Shown: in pieces, positions 16,835-25,173 of the stretch
How the letters are laid out: the number at the start of each line of letters is the position of its first letter
Position numbering within the stretch: position 1 is the first letter of the stretch
Translations under genes and position numbers: made by a program
DNA from: Galbibacter pacificus
GTDB taxonomy: Bacteria; Bacteroidota; Bacteroidia; Flavobacteriales; Flavobacteriaceae
NCBI RefSeq assembly: GCF_029603155.1
Contig: NZ_JAPMUA010000002.1
Location: forward strand, 620,001-684,000
DNA: 64,000 nt
Direction: 5' to 3'
Notes under the pieces: model-generated
Databases searched by the model: none
The model's input: only the letters and a program-made list of their open reading frames with translations
Told to the model about the DNA's origin: nothing

Positions 16835-18259
16835 ATGAAGCTTCAGGACACAATTTTAGCATTGGCTACCCCGGCCGGTGCAGGCGCCATTGCAGTAATT
16901 AGGATCTCGGGAAAAGATGCCATTGACATAACAACTCCTTTTTTTAAATCGGTAAGCGGGAAAAAGCTTTCCGAACAAAAATCGCATACCATACATTTAG
17001 GCCATATTATCGAAGCTAAAAAAACGCTTGACGAAGTACTGGTCTCTATTTTTAAGGGGCCAAACTCGTATACAGGCGAAAATGTAATCGAGATTTCATG
17101 CCACGGCTCGCCTTTTATACAGCAGGAAATATTACAGTTATTTTTAAGGAACGGATGCAGGATGGCCAATGCAGGCGAATTTACCTTGCGCGCCTTTTTA
17201 AACGGCAAATTGGATTTAAGCCAGGCCGAAGCAGTTGCCGATTTGATTGCCTCAGACAATGAGGCAAGCCACCAAATAGCCATGCAGCAAATGCGGGGAG
17301 GGTTTAGCGGCGAAATAAAAAAATTACGGGAAGAACTCCTCAACTTTGCCTCCTTGATTGAGCTGGAACTCGATTTTGCCGAAGAAGATGTAGAATTTGC
17401 AAACCGAACCGAATTTAAAGCCCTCTTGGATAAAATACAGCTTGTGTTAAAACGCCTGATAGATTCTTTTGCCGTGGGGAATGTAATTAAAAACGGAATC
17501 CCGGTGGCGATAGTCGGGGAGCCCAACGTGGGGAAATCTACCCTGTTAAATGCCCTGCTCAACGAAGAACGTGCCATTGTAAGCGATATTGCCGGGACAA
17601 CAAGAGATACCATTGAAGACGAGATAAGTATTGGCGGCATTGGGTTTCGCTTTATAGACACCGCAGGGATCAGGGACACCAAAGATGTGGTCGAGACCAT
17701 TGGAATTAAAAAAACATTTGAAAAAATAGAACAATCGCAAGTAGTTGTATACTTAATAGACAGCTTAAAACTTGCCCAGGACAAATCTGAAATAAAAAAC
17801 ATCCGGGTTGAGCTTGAAAAAATAAAGAACAAATTCCCGCAAAAGCCATTGGTGATCATTGCCAATAAAACAGACCAAATACCCGATACGTTAAAACAAT
17901 TTATTGAAAGTGAAATAAACGACATTCCCGGCCATAACGATAAAACAAAAGCTTTGCTCCTAGCTGCCAAGACCGGTTTGGGCGTAGAAGAACTAAAAAC
18001 CATCCTCCTAAACTTTGTAAATACCGGAGCATTAAGGAACAATGAGACCATTATTACCAATTCCCGGCATTACGACTCTCTACTGAAGGCTTTACAGGAA
18101 ATAGACAAAGTCCAAGAAGGCGTTGCCCATGAAATTTCCAGCGACCTTTTGGCAATAGACATCCGTCAGGCAATCTATCATTTTGGCGAGATAACGGGCG
18201 AAATTACAACCGATGATTTATTAGGAAATATTTTTGCTAATTTCTGTATCGGGAAATAG
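16835..18259 (+). CDS. mnmE: tRNA modification GTPase MnmE
   Basis: A 474-residue protein with the TrmE N-terminal folate-binding domain (TILALATPAGAGAIAVIRIS), a helical domain and an embedded G domain: G1 GEPNVGKST (228-236), DTAG (275-278) and NKTD (344-347). It ends in the catalytic C-terminal motif FCIGK. With MnmG it forms the cmnm5 group on wobble uridine 34 of certain tRNAs. The gene is complete although an insertion sequence lies only 100 bp downstream. Confidence 0.95.
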   Translation: MKLQDTILALATPAGAGAIAVIRISGKDAIDITTPFFKSVSGKKLSEQKSHTIHLGHIIEAKKTLDEVLVSIFKGPNSYTGENVIEISCHGSPFIQQEILQLFLRNGCRMANAGEFTLRAFLNGKLDLSQAEAVADLIASDNEASHQIAMQQMRGGFSGEIKKLREELLNFASLIELELDFAEEDVEFANRTEFKALLDKIQLVLKRLIDSFAVGNVIKNGIPVAIVGEPNVGKSTLLNALLNEERAIVSDIAGTTRDTIEDEISIGGIGFRFIDTAGIRDTKDVVETIGIKKTFEKIEQSQVVVYLIDSLKLAQDKSEIKNIRVELEKIKNKFPQKPLVIIANKTDQIPDTLKQFIESEINDIPGHNDKTKALLLAAKTGLGVEELKTILLNFVNTGALRNNETIITNSRHYDSLLKALQEIDKVQEGVAHEISSDLLAIDIRQAIYHFGEITGEITTDDLLGNIFANFCIGK

Positions 18260-18359
18260 ACAGAGATTTTATTTGATTCCATTCATCACTAAAACATTGT
18301 AAATCAAATGATTGTTGATAACTTATTAAATCTTATTTTCTCTTAATATAGCTATTTTT

Positions 18360-18373
18360 TGACCTCCTCCCAT
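18360..18373 (+). repeat. IS left terminal inverted repeat
   Basis: TGACCTCCTCCCAT, perfect inverted match to 19570-19583. Confidence 0.9.
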
Positions 18374-18443
18374 TAAATCGGACTGATAAAAACTAGAGTA
18401 TTTCTGGCAAATAAATGTTTAACTTTAAATAAATTATTTGCTT

Positions 18444-18710
18444 ATGAAACGATCAAAATATACCGAGTCGCAGATTGTATTTGCGATAAAACAGGTTGAG
18501 ACTGGAACACGTCTTTCTGAGGTCTGTCGCAAGATGGGAATCAGCGAGGCTACCTTTTACAATTGGAAGAAAAAATACGGTGGTCTGGGTGTCTCTGAAC
18601 TGAGAAGGCTTAAAAACTTGGAGGAGGAGAATGCGCAGCTTAAAAAGCTTGTAGCTGATTTAAGTCTTGACAAGCAGATTCTTCAGGACGTACTTAAAAA
18701 AAAGTTCTGA
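18444..18710 (+). CDS. IS3-family transposase OrfA (HTH domain)
   Basis: An 88-residue helix-turn-helix protein (start MKRSKYTESQIVFAIKQ, then CRKMGISEATFYNWKKKYGG) followed by a leucine-zipper-like segment rich in Leu and Lys, as in IS407-group OrfA. It binds the IS ends. A TTG six bases upstream is in frame, but the ATG at 18444 is the expected start. The last codons contain the A AAA AAG slippery site that allows an OrfAB fusion to be made. Confidence 0.92.
   Translation: MKRSKYTESQIVFAIKQVETGTRLSEVCRKMGISEATFYNWKKKYGGLGVSELRRLKNLEEENAQLKKLVADLSLDKQILQDVLKKKF
18698..18704 (+). promoter_or_regulatory. -1 programmed frameshift slippery heptamer (A AAA AAG)
   Basis: In the OrfA frame the codons here are AAA AAA AAG, so the heptamer A AAA AAG is in the canonical phase for -1 slippage. 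After a -1 shift the ribosome enters the OrfB frame at 18704 and meets no stop before OrfB. This would yield the OrfAB transposase. Confidence 0.8.
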
Positions 18711-18730
18711 GGCCGTCTCGAAAACGGGAG

Positions 18731-19567
18731 ATGGTCAGCAATATTCGTATGGAATATAATATTTCCATCAACCGTTGTGTACGCCTAATATTGCTGCACA
18801 AAAGCGTTTTTTATTGTACACCCAAAGAACGTGGAGATGAATTGCTGCGTATGAGAATGAAAGAAATAGCAGCAACACGGGTACGCTATGGGTTTTGGAG
18901 GATCTATATCTTGCTTCGCCGGGAAGGCTTTATGGATAATCATAAACGCGTTTATAGAGTGTATTGCGAAGAAGGTTTAAACCTCAGATCTAAGAGACCT
19001 AAAAGAAGTCGGTGTGCAGCCCATAGACAGCCTGCTCTTGGTAATGCCTCTAGTTTACATGAGTGCTGGAGTATGGATTTTGTGACAGATCAACTCTACG
19101 ACGGAAGCCGTTTCAGGGCCTTAACTGTAGTAGATAATTATAGTCGTAAATGTTTAGCTATATATGCAGGAAAATCCCTTAAAGGAAGTGATGTTGTTGG
19201 GGTGATGGATAATTTAGTTACTAGTGCAAGAGTTTATCCTAAACGTATAAAGGTAGATAATAGAAGTGAATTTATCAGTAAAGTATTGGATAAATGGGCT
19301 TATGAAAACAATGTTGAATTATACTTCTCAAGACCCGGAAAACCTACTGATAATCCATTTATAGAAAGCTTCAATGAATCTTTCAGAGATGAATGTTTAA
19401 ATACAAACTGGTTCTTCTCTTGGGAAGATGCTCAAGAAAAGTTCGATATTTGGAGGGAAGACTATAACGGGTTTAGACCACACAGCTCATTGGGTGACAT
19501 GTCACCCAATGAGTACATTGAAATCAATGAAAATAGCCCAGATTCTCTAGTTATGACCAGTACCTAA
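18731..19567 (+). CDS. IS3-family transposase OrfB (DDE integrase core)
   Basis: A 278-residue rve-type integrase, or the C-terminal part of an OrfAB fusion. It has an HTH_21-like region (RVRYGFWRIYILLRREG) and the catalytic triad: Asp in WSMDFVTD, Asp in KVDNRSEF and Glu in NPFIESFNESF. The usual DNG after the second Asp reads DNR here, a substitution at a conserved position that could lower activity. It ends inside the right end of the element. Confidence 0.9.
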   Translation: MVSNIRMEYNISINRCVRLILLHKSVFYCTPKERGDELLRMRMKEIAATRVRYGFWRIYILLRREGFMDNHKRVYRVYCEEGLNLRSKRPKRSRCAAHRQPALGNASSLHECWSMDFVTDQLYDGSRFRALTVVDNYSRKCLAIYAGKSLKGSDVVGVMDNLVTSARVYPKRIKVDNRSEFISKVLDKWAYENNVELYFSRPGKPTDNPFIESFNESFRDECLNTNWFFSWEDAQEKFDIWREDYNGFRPHSSLGDMSPNEYIEINENSPDSLVMTST

Positions 19568-19569
19568 AT

Positions 19570-19583
19570 ATGGGAGGAGGTCA
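19570..19583 (-). repeat. IS right terminal inverted repeat
   Basis: ATGGGAGGAGGTCA, the exact complement of the left repeat. It abuts the truncated PorT-like gene. Confidence 0.9.
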
Positions 19584-20128
19584 TATGCACCACATTTTTT
19601 ATAAGTTTTTCTAGTCATGCACAATTTCATCTTGGAGCAAAAGCAGGTGCCAATTTAACTAAATTGGATGGTCAGTCCTTTAACGATAAATTTGAACTTG
19701 GATATCAATTGGGAGGATTTGTTTACTATAACCTGAACGACTTTTTAGGTTTACAAATGGAAGTTTTTTTTAACCAAACCAACACAGAGATTGCTGATAG
19801 TTATTCGGATATAATCGATCAATCCTTTGAAAATGATAAAAAACTAAATTATGTGAGTGTACCTCTTTTACTCAGACTTAATACAGATGGACTTTTAACC
19901 ATTAGTGCAGGACCACAATTTAGCTTTATGATGAATGAAAATGTTTTAAATAATGGTAAAAAATTATTTAAGGACTCTGATTTTGCAGCGATAGTTGGAG
20001 CAGAATTAAATTTGTTTCCCATAATAATTTACGGTCGATATACTTGGGGTTTTGCAGATATTAGTGATTTCGGAGGGGATGTGAAAAGCCAGCAAATCCA
20101 ATTAGGAGTAGCTTTTCGGTTTTTTTAG
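19584..20128 (+). pseudogene. PorT-like outer-membrane beta-barrel protein, 5' end removed by the IS
   Basis: Read upstream from 19664, the frame stays open to the IS edge and encodes the tail of a signal peptide (FISFSSHAQ) followed by a mature barrel start (FHLGAKAGANLTKLDGQ). The start codon and the signal-peptide N-terminus are missing, replaced by the IS right end, and no matching half is present on the other side. The rest (about 170 residues of amphipathic strands ending in LGVAFRFF) is intact, as in outer membrane beta-barrel domain proteins of the PorT family. Without a signal peptide it could not be exported. Confidence 0.8.
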
Positions 20129-20180
20129 TCATCAAGATAGTTTCTCCATTCGTATAAAATATTGATTGAACATCATCTCT

Positions 20181-20393
20181 TTAATCTCTATAAATTTGCT
20201 GGTATTTTTTTTTGAAATCATTAGCTAATCTATATAATCTTTTTTCCAACAATTCCTTTTGAATGGATTGAAGCCTTCTAACTCTTTTTATCCTTCCTAT
20301 CGCAAAGGCAGCAATATACTCTCCCTCTTTAACCACAACTAGCTTGCACTTCCCTAATTTGTATATGAAGCCTTTTACATATCGGTCTCCCAT
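20181..20393 (-). CDS. Hypothetical small basic protein, 70 residues
   Basis: Not recognised. The protein begins MGDRYVKGFIYKLGKCKLVV, has a short beta-like part (EGEYIAAFAIGR) and a strongly basic helical C-terminal half (KRVRRLQSIQKELLEKRLYR). Codon use looks like real coding DNA. It might be a fragment of a larger decayed gene, since it lies next to the IS-damaged region. Convergent with the PorT-like remnant. Confidence 0.4.
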   Translation of the reverse strand: MGDRYVKGFIYKLGKCKLVVVKEGEYIAAFAIGRIKRVRRLQSIQKELLEKRLYRLANDFKKKYQQIYRD

Positions 20394-20444
20394 AAGAAAA
20401 GTAGGGCATTTGGTAAGCGATGACCTTTCCGGAGAGCCACAAAA

Positions 20445-20464
20445 GCCAAATCAAAACATTTGGC
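20445..20464. repeat. Short perfect inverted repeat (GCCAAAT / ATTTGGC)
   Basis: Seven-base arms surround a six-base loop. It lies in a 276-bp gap with no gene. There is no T run beside it, so it is not a standard terminator; it could be a recombination site or a protein-binding site. Confidence 0.4.
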
Positions 20465-20669
20465 GGTTTCACAAATACGCCCGAACTTTGGTTTAAGTAC
20501 TATTCTACCCTATTTTTTATACATTTTTGGCCATAGCAGTTTCCGTTACGCTTGACACGATTCCTTTTCATTCCGTTTCTCCTATAATCTTCATATACAA
20601 ATTTTATAGTTTAGAGAGATTTTGCTTTACACTTATTGGAGGAAATTGTTCAGTTGAAAACCTTTGTTA

Positions 20670-21188
20670 TCAAATATTGATATTAAACTGCCTGATTTTA
20701 TAATAGGAGTCAAGGCCCTTGAATGAAAATAAAATTCCCGTTAATCCGAGAAACGATCGAAGCCAATTCATGTTCTGCCATTCTACCAACACCTTTTTTA
20801 TTTGATCCATATGCTGTTCGATTGGTTTTGATGTAAATAAAATTAGGTCGCGAGGAACAAAGTAAAAAATAGTTAAGGCAAAAATAATAGCATAAAATAA
20901 AAAGGAAATTACAAAATAATAACGAAGACGAATTGAATCTTTCCAAAACAACACGATTGTAAGCGAAATCAATAATTGATTTATTGGGGCAATAATCTGA
21001 AAAAAATTTCTTGGGTCGACGATTTTATAATAATCCCTCGCAGTTTGGATGGAGGTAGGCAAATCTCCGCCCCAACTTTTGGAATCAACTATTGTATTAT
21101 AAATTGTTACCATAAAAAGCCCAGATGCAAAAATTATGGATAGGTAGAGGACTGTTACTTTAACATTGACAAATTTTTTCGTTTTCAT
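20670..21188 (-). CDS. DUF1772 (anthrone oxygenase-like) membrane protein
   Basis: A 172-residue inner-membrane protein with four hydrophobic helices, at about residues 10-28, 63-83, 88-110 and 140-160. The segment VEWQNMNWLRSFLG, with Trp, Asn and Arg near the last helix, fits DUF1772. Some DUF1772 relatives are annotated as anthrone oxygenases, but no activity can be assigned here. The start overlaps the previous ORF by 4 bp, so it belongs to the TonB-receptor operon and is its last gene. Confidence 0.6.
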   Translation of the reverse strand: MKTKKFVNVKVTVLYLSIIFASGLFMVTIYNTIVDSKSWGGDLPTSIQTARDYYKIVDPRNFFQIIAPINQLLISLTIVLFWKDSIRLRYYFVISFLFYAIIFALTIFYFVPRDLILFTSKPIEQHMDQIKKVLVEWQNMNWLRSFLGLTGILFSFKGLDSYYKIRQFNINI

Positions 21189-21577
21189 GACATCATTTTT
21201 TTATATGTTGCAATTATGGTTAAAATAAGGGCAAGGAATTGCAGGACATTCCGGACCATCGGGGAACGGTACCAGAAGTTTACCCTTCCAATCAATTCAT
21301 CGGTCTTTGAGACATCCACGGAGATATTCATAAAAGCAATAACTTCCCATGGAAAATAGGCTGCTTTGGAAATGATGATTACTGGGTAGGCGACCCCTGT
21401 AATAATAAGATAATTTTTTGCTTCAACCAAACACAAATTGGTAATTAACGACACAAAAAATAACAACTGTACGGGGATCCAAAACTTTTTATAAGCCTTG
21501 GCCTGTTGGCGGATTACTTCAAATGAAGCGGATGGATCTGCAAACTAATCGGGCATGTTATAGTTAGTAATACTCAT
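21185..21577 (-). pseudogene. Small membrane protein gene with an in-frame TAG at codon 11
   Basis: From the ATG at 21577 the frame reads ten codons (MSITNYNMPD), a TAG at 21545-21547, and then 120 sense codons beginning FADPSASFEVIRQQAK and containing two to three hydrophobic helices. The stretch after the TAG is hydrophilic and looks like genuine protein, so the natural gene most likely spans the stop. If the TAG is real, only an internal start such as the TTG at 21466 (93 residues) could be used. The gene overlaps DUF1772 by 4 bp and the 29-residue ORF by 14 bp. The product family is not recognised. Confidence 0.55.
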
Positions 21578-21653
21578 AGATTCCAAAGATTACGATGATC
21601 AGCAACATGACGGTCGCTACTACTAAGAAATAATTTGAAGTTATAGTTTTCAT
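21564..21653 (-). CDS. Tiny single-pass membrane protein, 29 residues
   Basis: The frame from the ATG at 21653 gives a peptide starting MKTITSNYFLVVATVML and ending FGIYEYY, so most of it is one transmembrane helix. It lies 11 bp after the stop of the 219-residue secreted protein gene and overlaps the start of the next ORF by 14 bp. This packing inside an operon supports translation, but its short length makes chance possible. No family recognised. Confidence 0.45.
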   Translation of the reverse strand: MKTITSNYFLVVATVMLLIIVIFGIYEYY

Positions 21654-21664
21654 TGTATTTTTTA

Positions 21665-22324
21665 TTAGTGCTTATCGTACGCCTTTAAAATTGCCTCGCA
21701 TTCTGATTTTCCCCAATGGGGGTCGGTATTGGAATCGGGCTCCTTGTCCAGTAGTTCCAAAGCGGTTTGCGCCAGCTCTTTTCCTTTCTCTTTGTCGCCA
21801 CCCCACATTTTGGGGGTATAGAACTTTACCCAGGCATCCAAATAGGTAGCCCTAGGATTTTCGGGATAAAGTTTTTCTGCCATGTCCTGGAACTTTTGCG
21901 ATATAGGACCGAATTTTCTTCCGTTGACCATTGGATTTATGAATACCTTGGCCCGGTTCATCATGGAGGTTACCACATAGACTTCGGATAAAGCTTTTTT
22001 CTGGGTGGACGCATCCAGAAATGATTCCGCCTTTTTGATCTGTTGTTCGGACAGTTTGGCGAAGGGTTCTATTTTATCCGGATTCTCCTGATAGAGCCAA
22101 CCGATCTTTGCATTGCAGAATGCAGCATAGTAAGAAGCTTTCCAATCCGCTTTTGGCGAATTAGCCAACCTTATGAAATCATTGGCCAATATCTGGTATT
22201 CATCCACGGATTTGGCCCTGTCCAACTTTACTACTCTTTCCGCAAGCTGTTGACCATAATCTTGTGAAAATGTGATGAACTGTGCAAATGCAACGGCTAC
22301 GAATGTTAAAATGATCTTTTTCAT
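21665..22324 (-). CDS. Secreted TPR-like protein of TonB-receptor operon
   Basis: A 219-residue exported protein with a signal peptide (MKKIILTFVAVAFAQF, cleavage after TFSQ). The mature part is all-helical with TPR-like repeats (ASYYAAFCNAKIGWLYQENP and PENPRATYLDAWVKFYTP). Proteins of this shape are commonly encoded beside TonB-dependent receptors with a carboxypeptidase-like N-terminal domain in Flavobacteriaceae, so it may be a periplasmic partner of the receptor encoded 37 bp upstream. The specific function is unknown. Confidence 0.65.
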   Translation of the reverse strand: MKKIILTFVAVAFAQFITFSQDYGQQLAERVVKLDRAKSVDEYQILANDFIRLANSPKADWKASYYAAFCNAKIGWLYQENPDKIEPFAKLSEQQIKKAESFLDASTQKKALSEVYVVTSMMNRAKVFINPMVNGRKFGPISQKFQDMAEKLYPENPRATYLDAWVKFYTPKMWGGDKEKGKELAQTALELLDKEPDSNTDPHWGKSECEAILKAYDKH

Positions 22325-22361
22325 GATTATTGAATTTTAAAAGGTTACTAAATATTTCTAT

Positions 22362-24719
22362 CTATAGATTATTGTCAATAAAATCTTGGGTCCTGTCAAT
22401 ACCAAAGGTTATGAAGATTCCGCCAAAGAACGATCGTGGAGCGGGTAAGGTTGTGGGTACCTTGTTTGTTCCATCTGCACTGTAGTCATACCCAAAAACC
22501 TGTTTGATTCCCAAAACATTGTTTACACCAAAGGCAATGACTGTAAAATCTTTGTGTTTCCAATTTTTGAATAGGGAGGTCATATAGGAAATGCTCAGGT
22601 TTAATGAGTGGTACGATTTTGCCGTGCCTTGGTCCAAAATCTCGGTGGCATCCGTACCGTGGGTGTAGCCGAAGTTGTAATAAGGCCTTCCGGTAGCGAA
22701 ATAATAGGCCGCATTGACACTCGTATTGATGCCTTCAAAAAACCGTTTTGCAACCACGGAGGCCGTATGTGGCGTACTAAACTCCGGATGTAGGGAAGTC
22801 GGATAGTCCAGATAGTTTCGTTTGGTATCCAAATAGGTATACGAAATCCAGTAATCCAGACCCCTGATGGTCTTTTTATCGCGGTAAAATAGTTCAATGC
22901 CTTTGGCATACCCTTCCCCGTTATTGAACAGTTTGGGTACGGTTTTTATCAGATCGTTGTATTTTTTGTAGAATACCTCTGCACGGAACCATCGCATGTT
23001 TGCCTTACGGGTGTAATTAAGGATGTAGTGGGATGCCTTGGTGTATTCCAATTTCTTATAATCATCCAATGAAACATCGTATTCGATTCCATTATTCCTG
23101 CTCATAAGCAGTTCCCCATAATCCGGTTTTTGGTAGAATAGGCCATATGCCAGGTTTACCTGTCCACCATTGTTGAACCGATAAGCCAGACTTACACGTG
23201 GAGCAAAGTTTGAAATATCCAACAGCGATGAACGTTCGTAACGTACCCCGGCACGGGCAGCAATGTTCGGTGCGATGGAAATATCGGCCTCGGCAAACGC
23301 CGCCGTTTCATTGCCGCTTAGGGAGGTCAGGGTGTCGTTGGTGCTGTATTTGTTGTTTTCATAAAATAGCTCCGCACCGAGTTTCAAGGAATGGTTGCCT
23401 AAGAATCGGGTAACAACGGCCTTGGTATTGGCAAAATTGGTCTTGGTGGTTAAGTTTGTGTTTTTATGTGCGTAGGGTTCCCCAGTAAGGAATACCTGTT
23501 CGTTGTCATGGTTCAACAACTTTCGGGTCATGATATCGTTATTATAATTGTATGTAGTCCCCAAATCTATTTTCCAATCCTCGTTAAAAAATTCGCGATA
23601 GCTTAGGTTGCCATACCCATTTTTTCCCTCTACCTGAAAGCTTGATTTTAGGTTGGGATCATCAATGTCAAGGTTGCGAAAACCGATGTTGTTGTAATTG
23701 ACGACACCATAGAATTTCAATAGTCCCGTTTCGCTGGTTTTTATCCTAAAATTCCCATCCGCGGTTGCGTATTCGGGCCCGTGGAAATAATCAGGTTTTT
23801 GTTCGATGATATCCGAATACCATGCAAGGTTCACATAACGTGCACTGGCCCCATAGCTGGACTTGTTGTTCTTGGCCAAATGATCAAAACCGGCCGTGCC
23901 GACAATGGGCGAAATACCGATGAGGGCGGAAGATTTTTCGGGTAGGTCCATACTTTCCAAGATGAGGGCCCCGCTAAGCGCATCGCCGTACAGGGCGGAA
24001 TATCCACCTGAACTAAAGGTAATGCCCTTAAAGAGGAAGGGAGAGAGCCTTGCCGGCTGAATGATTCCAGGTACGGAAGAGAAATTGGGGTTTTTAAACA
24101 GGGTACCGTCGATAAACTGTTTCGCTTCGTCTCCGGACCCCCCACGGATAAATAGGCCTTCCTGTTCGCCAACCTGTTGGGCTCCGGGCAGGGCTTTTAT
24201 GGCGTTTGCAACATCCCCATTGCTCCCTGCAGTCGTAACCACATCGATTCGGTTCATATGAGTGCCTTTGGCCTTATCGCCAGCCGCAAAACTACCGGCA
24301 GATAAAATAACTTCGCCTAATTGGGAGGCATCGATCTTTAAAACAATATCAAGTTTTATTGGCGATTTGTCCAAATCGATTTCGGATTCATAATTTTGAT
24401 ATCCCATGGAGGACACGACCAACTTTTTTATTCCTCTTTCGGAAGTATCAAAGGAAAATATTCCCAAGGTATCGGTCGATGCCCCGTTCATTGTTCCTTC
24501 CAAATACACGTTGGCAAAGGAGACGGGAATACCGTTATTCTCATGTACCTTGCCCTCGACAGTCGCTTGCGAATTTGCCCCTACTGTGGAGAGGAAAAGA
24601 ACTCCCAATAATAAATTTTGTTTTGTAATTACAGTTTGTATCCCAGACTTCATTGACAAATAAATAGTTCGTAAAATTCCGTTTGCCTTTTTAAGATATA
24701 CTGCGCTTGTTACCTTCAT
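22362..24719 (-). CDS. TonB-dependent receptor with N-terminal carboxypeptidase-regulatory-like domain
   Basis: A 785-residue outer-membrane receptor. After an unusually long N-terminal leader (about 50 residues, ending GANSQA) comes a CarboxypepD_reg-like domain (ATVEGKVHENNGIPVSFANV), then a plug domain (GDVANAIKALPGAQQVGEQ, GLFIRGGSGDEAKQFIDG) and a beta-barrel that ends with alternating hydrophobic strands. Such receptors import siderophores, vitamins or peptides using TonB energy; this type is the FecA/CirA-like class rather than SusC. It starts 5 bp after the 77-residue membrane protein gene. Codons here are visibly richer in G and C than in the neighbouring genes. Confidence 0.88.
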   Translation of the reverse strand: MKVTSAVYLKKANGILRTIYLSMKSGIQTVITKQNLLLGVLFLSTVGANSQATVEGKVHENNGIPVSFANVYLEGTMNGASTDTLGIFSFDTSERGIKKLVVSSMGYQNYESEIDLDKSPIKLDIVLKIDASQLGEVILSAGSFAAGDKAKGTHMNRIDVVTTAGSNGDVANAIKALPGAQQVGEQEGLFIRGGSGDEAKQFIDGTLFKNPNFSSVPGIIQPARLSPFLFKGITFSSGGYSALYGDALSGALILESMDLPEKSSALIGISPIVGTAGFDHLAKNNKSSYGASARYVNLAWYSDIIEQKPDYFHGPEYATADGNFRIKTSETGLLKFYGVVNYNNIGFRNLDIDDPNLKSSFQVEGKNGYGNLSYREFFNEDWKIDLGTTYNYNNDIMTRKLLNHDNEQVFLTGEPYAHKNTNLTTKTNFANTKAVVTRFLGNHSLKLGAELFYENNKYSTNDTLTSLSGNETAAFAEADISIAPNIAARAGVRYERSSLLDISNFAPRVSLAYRFNNGGQVNLAYGLFYQKPDYGELLMSRNNGIEYDVSLDDYKKLEYTKASHYILNYTRKANMRWFRAEVFYKKYNDLIKTVPKLFNNGEGYAKGIELFYRDKKTIRGLDYWISYTYLDTKRNYLDYPTSLHPEFSTPHTASVVAKRFFEGINTSVNAAYYFATGRPYYNFGYTHGTDATEILDQGTAKSYHSLNLSISYMTSLFKNWKHKDFTVIAFGVNNVLGIKQVFGYDYSADGTNKVPTTLPAPRSFFGGIFITFGIDRTQDFIDNNL

Positions 24720-24724
24720 GTTCT

Positions 24725-24958
24725 TTAATTTTTAGGGTTGACATGCATTCTTCTTTTTTGCTTCCTGATCCAGTTCTTTATGATATAGCCCTTCCACATA
24801 TAAAGCCCGGATAGTACCAATAGTGGAAAGATTACAAACCTTACAATAATTGTTGGAATTTGATTTTCCGATATGGGTCCGTAGATGTATCCAATGATCG
24901 GAATACCTAAAATGATATGGAGCCACCGAATAAGTTTTCGTTCAGTAGAAGCTTTCAT
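24725..24958 (-). CDS. Small two-helix membrane protein, first gene of the TonB operon
   Basis: A 77-residue protein with two hydrophobic segments (LHIILGIPIIGYIYG and VRFVIFPLLVLSGLYMW) and a basic tail (IRKQKRRMHV). It is followed after 5 bp by the TonB receptor gene and has a good promoter 25 bp upstream. Family unknown; the placement suggests a membrane partner or regulator of the receptor system. Confidence 0.6.
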   Translation of the reverse strand: MKASTERKLIRWLHIILGIPIIGYIYGPISENQIPTIIVRFVIFPLLVLSGLYMWKGYIIKNWIRKQKRRMHVNPKN

Positions 24959-24982
24959 TGTCTTTACATTTTTTTAATATCC

Positions 24983-25010
24983 CAAAACTATAGGTAAAAC
25001 GCTTAGACAA
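24983..25010 (-). promoter_or_regulatory. Promoter of the TonB-receptor operon (TTG-N17-TAGTTTTG)
   Basis: On the minus strand a TTG (25010-25008) is followed after 17 bp by TAGTTTTG (24990-24983), both elements of the Bacteroidota promoter with correct spacing. It lies 24 bp before the ATG at 24958. Confidence 0.65.
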
Positions 25011-25173
25011 TTCCGGAAATAGACATATCCTTAAAGTGTAGCGATGAAAATGCGAAAAGTGTCGACTTTGCCATTTAAAATCTGAGGCTATATGCTGACA
25101 TAAGGTTAAATGACTGTTAGTTCAGTATTATTTAATAAGATGTGTATAATAGCTTGTTGTATGGTTAACAGAC

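Larger units (their letters stand above)
18360..19583 (+). mobile_element. IS3-family insertion sequence (IS407-like group), 1224 bp
   Basis: The element is bounded by perfect 14-bp inverted repeats, TGACCTCCTCCCAT at 18360 and its complement ending at 19583, and encodes OrfA and OrfB with the overlap and -1 frameshift signal typical of IS3. Its 1.2-kb length is standard. No target-site duplication is seen: the left flank is a T run and the right flank reads TATG. Together with the missing 5' end of the gene on the right, this suggests that DNA beside the element was deleted after insertion. Transposase frames look intact. Confidence 0.92.

Noticed and set aside
16843..18060. Long minus-strand frame of 405 residues opposite mnmE
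   Set aside because: It mirrors the mnmE codons, is rich in Ser, Ile and Phe as antisense frames of AT-rich genes are, and shows no domain.
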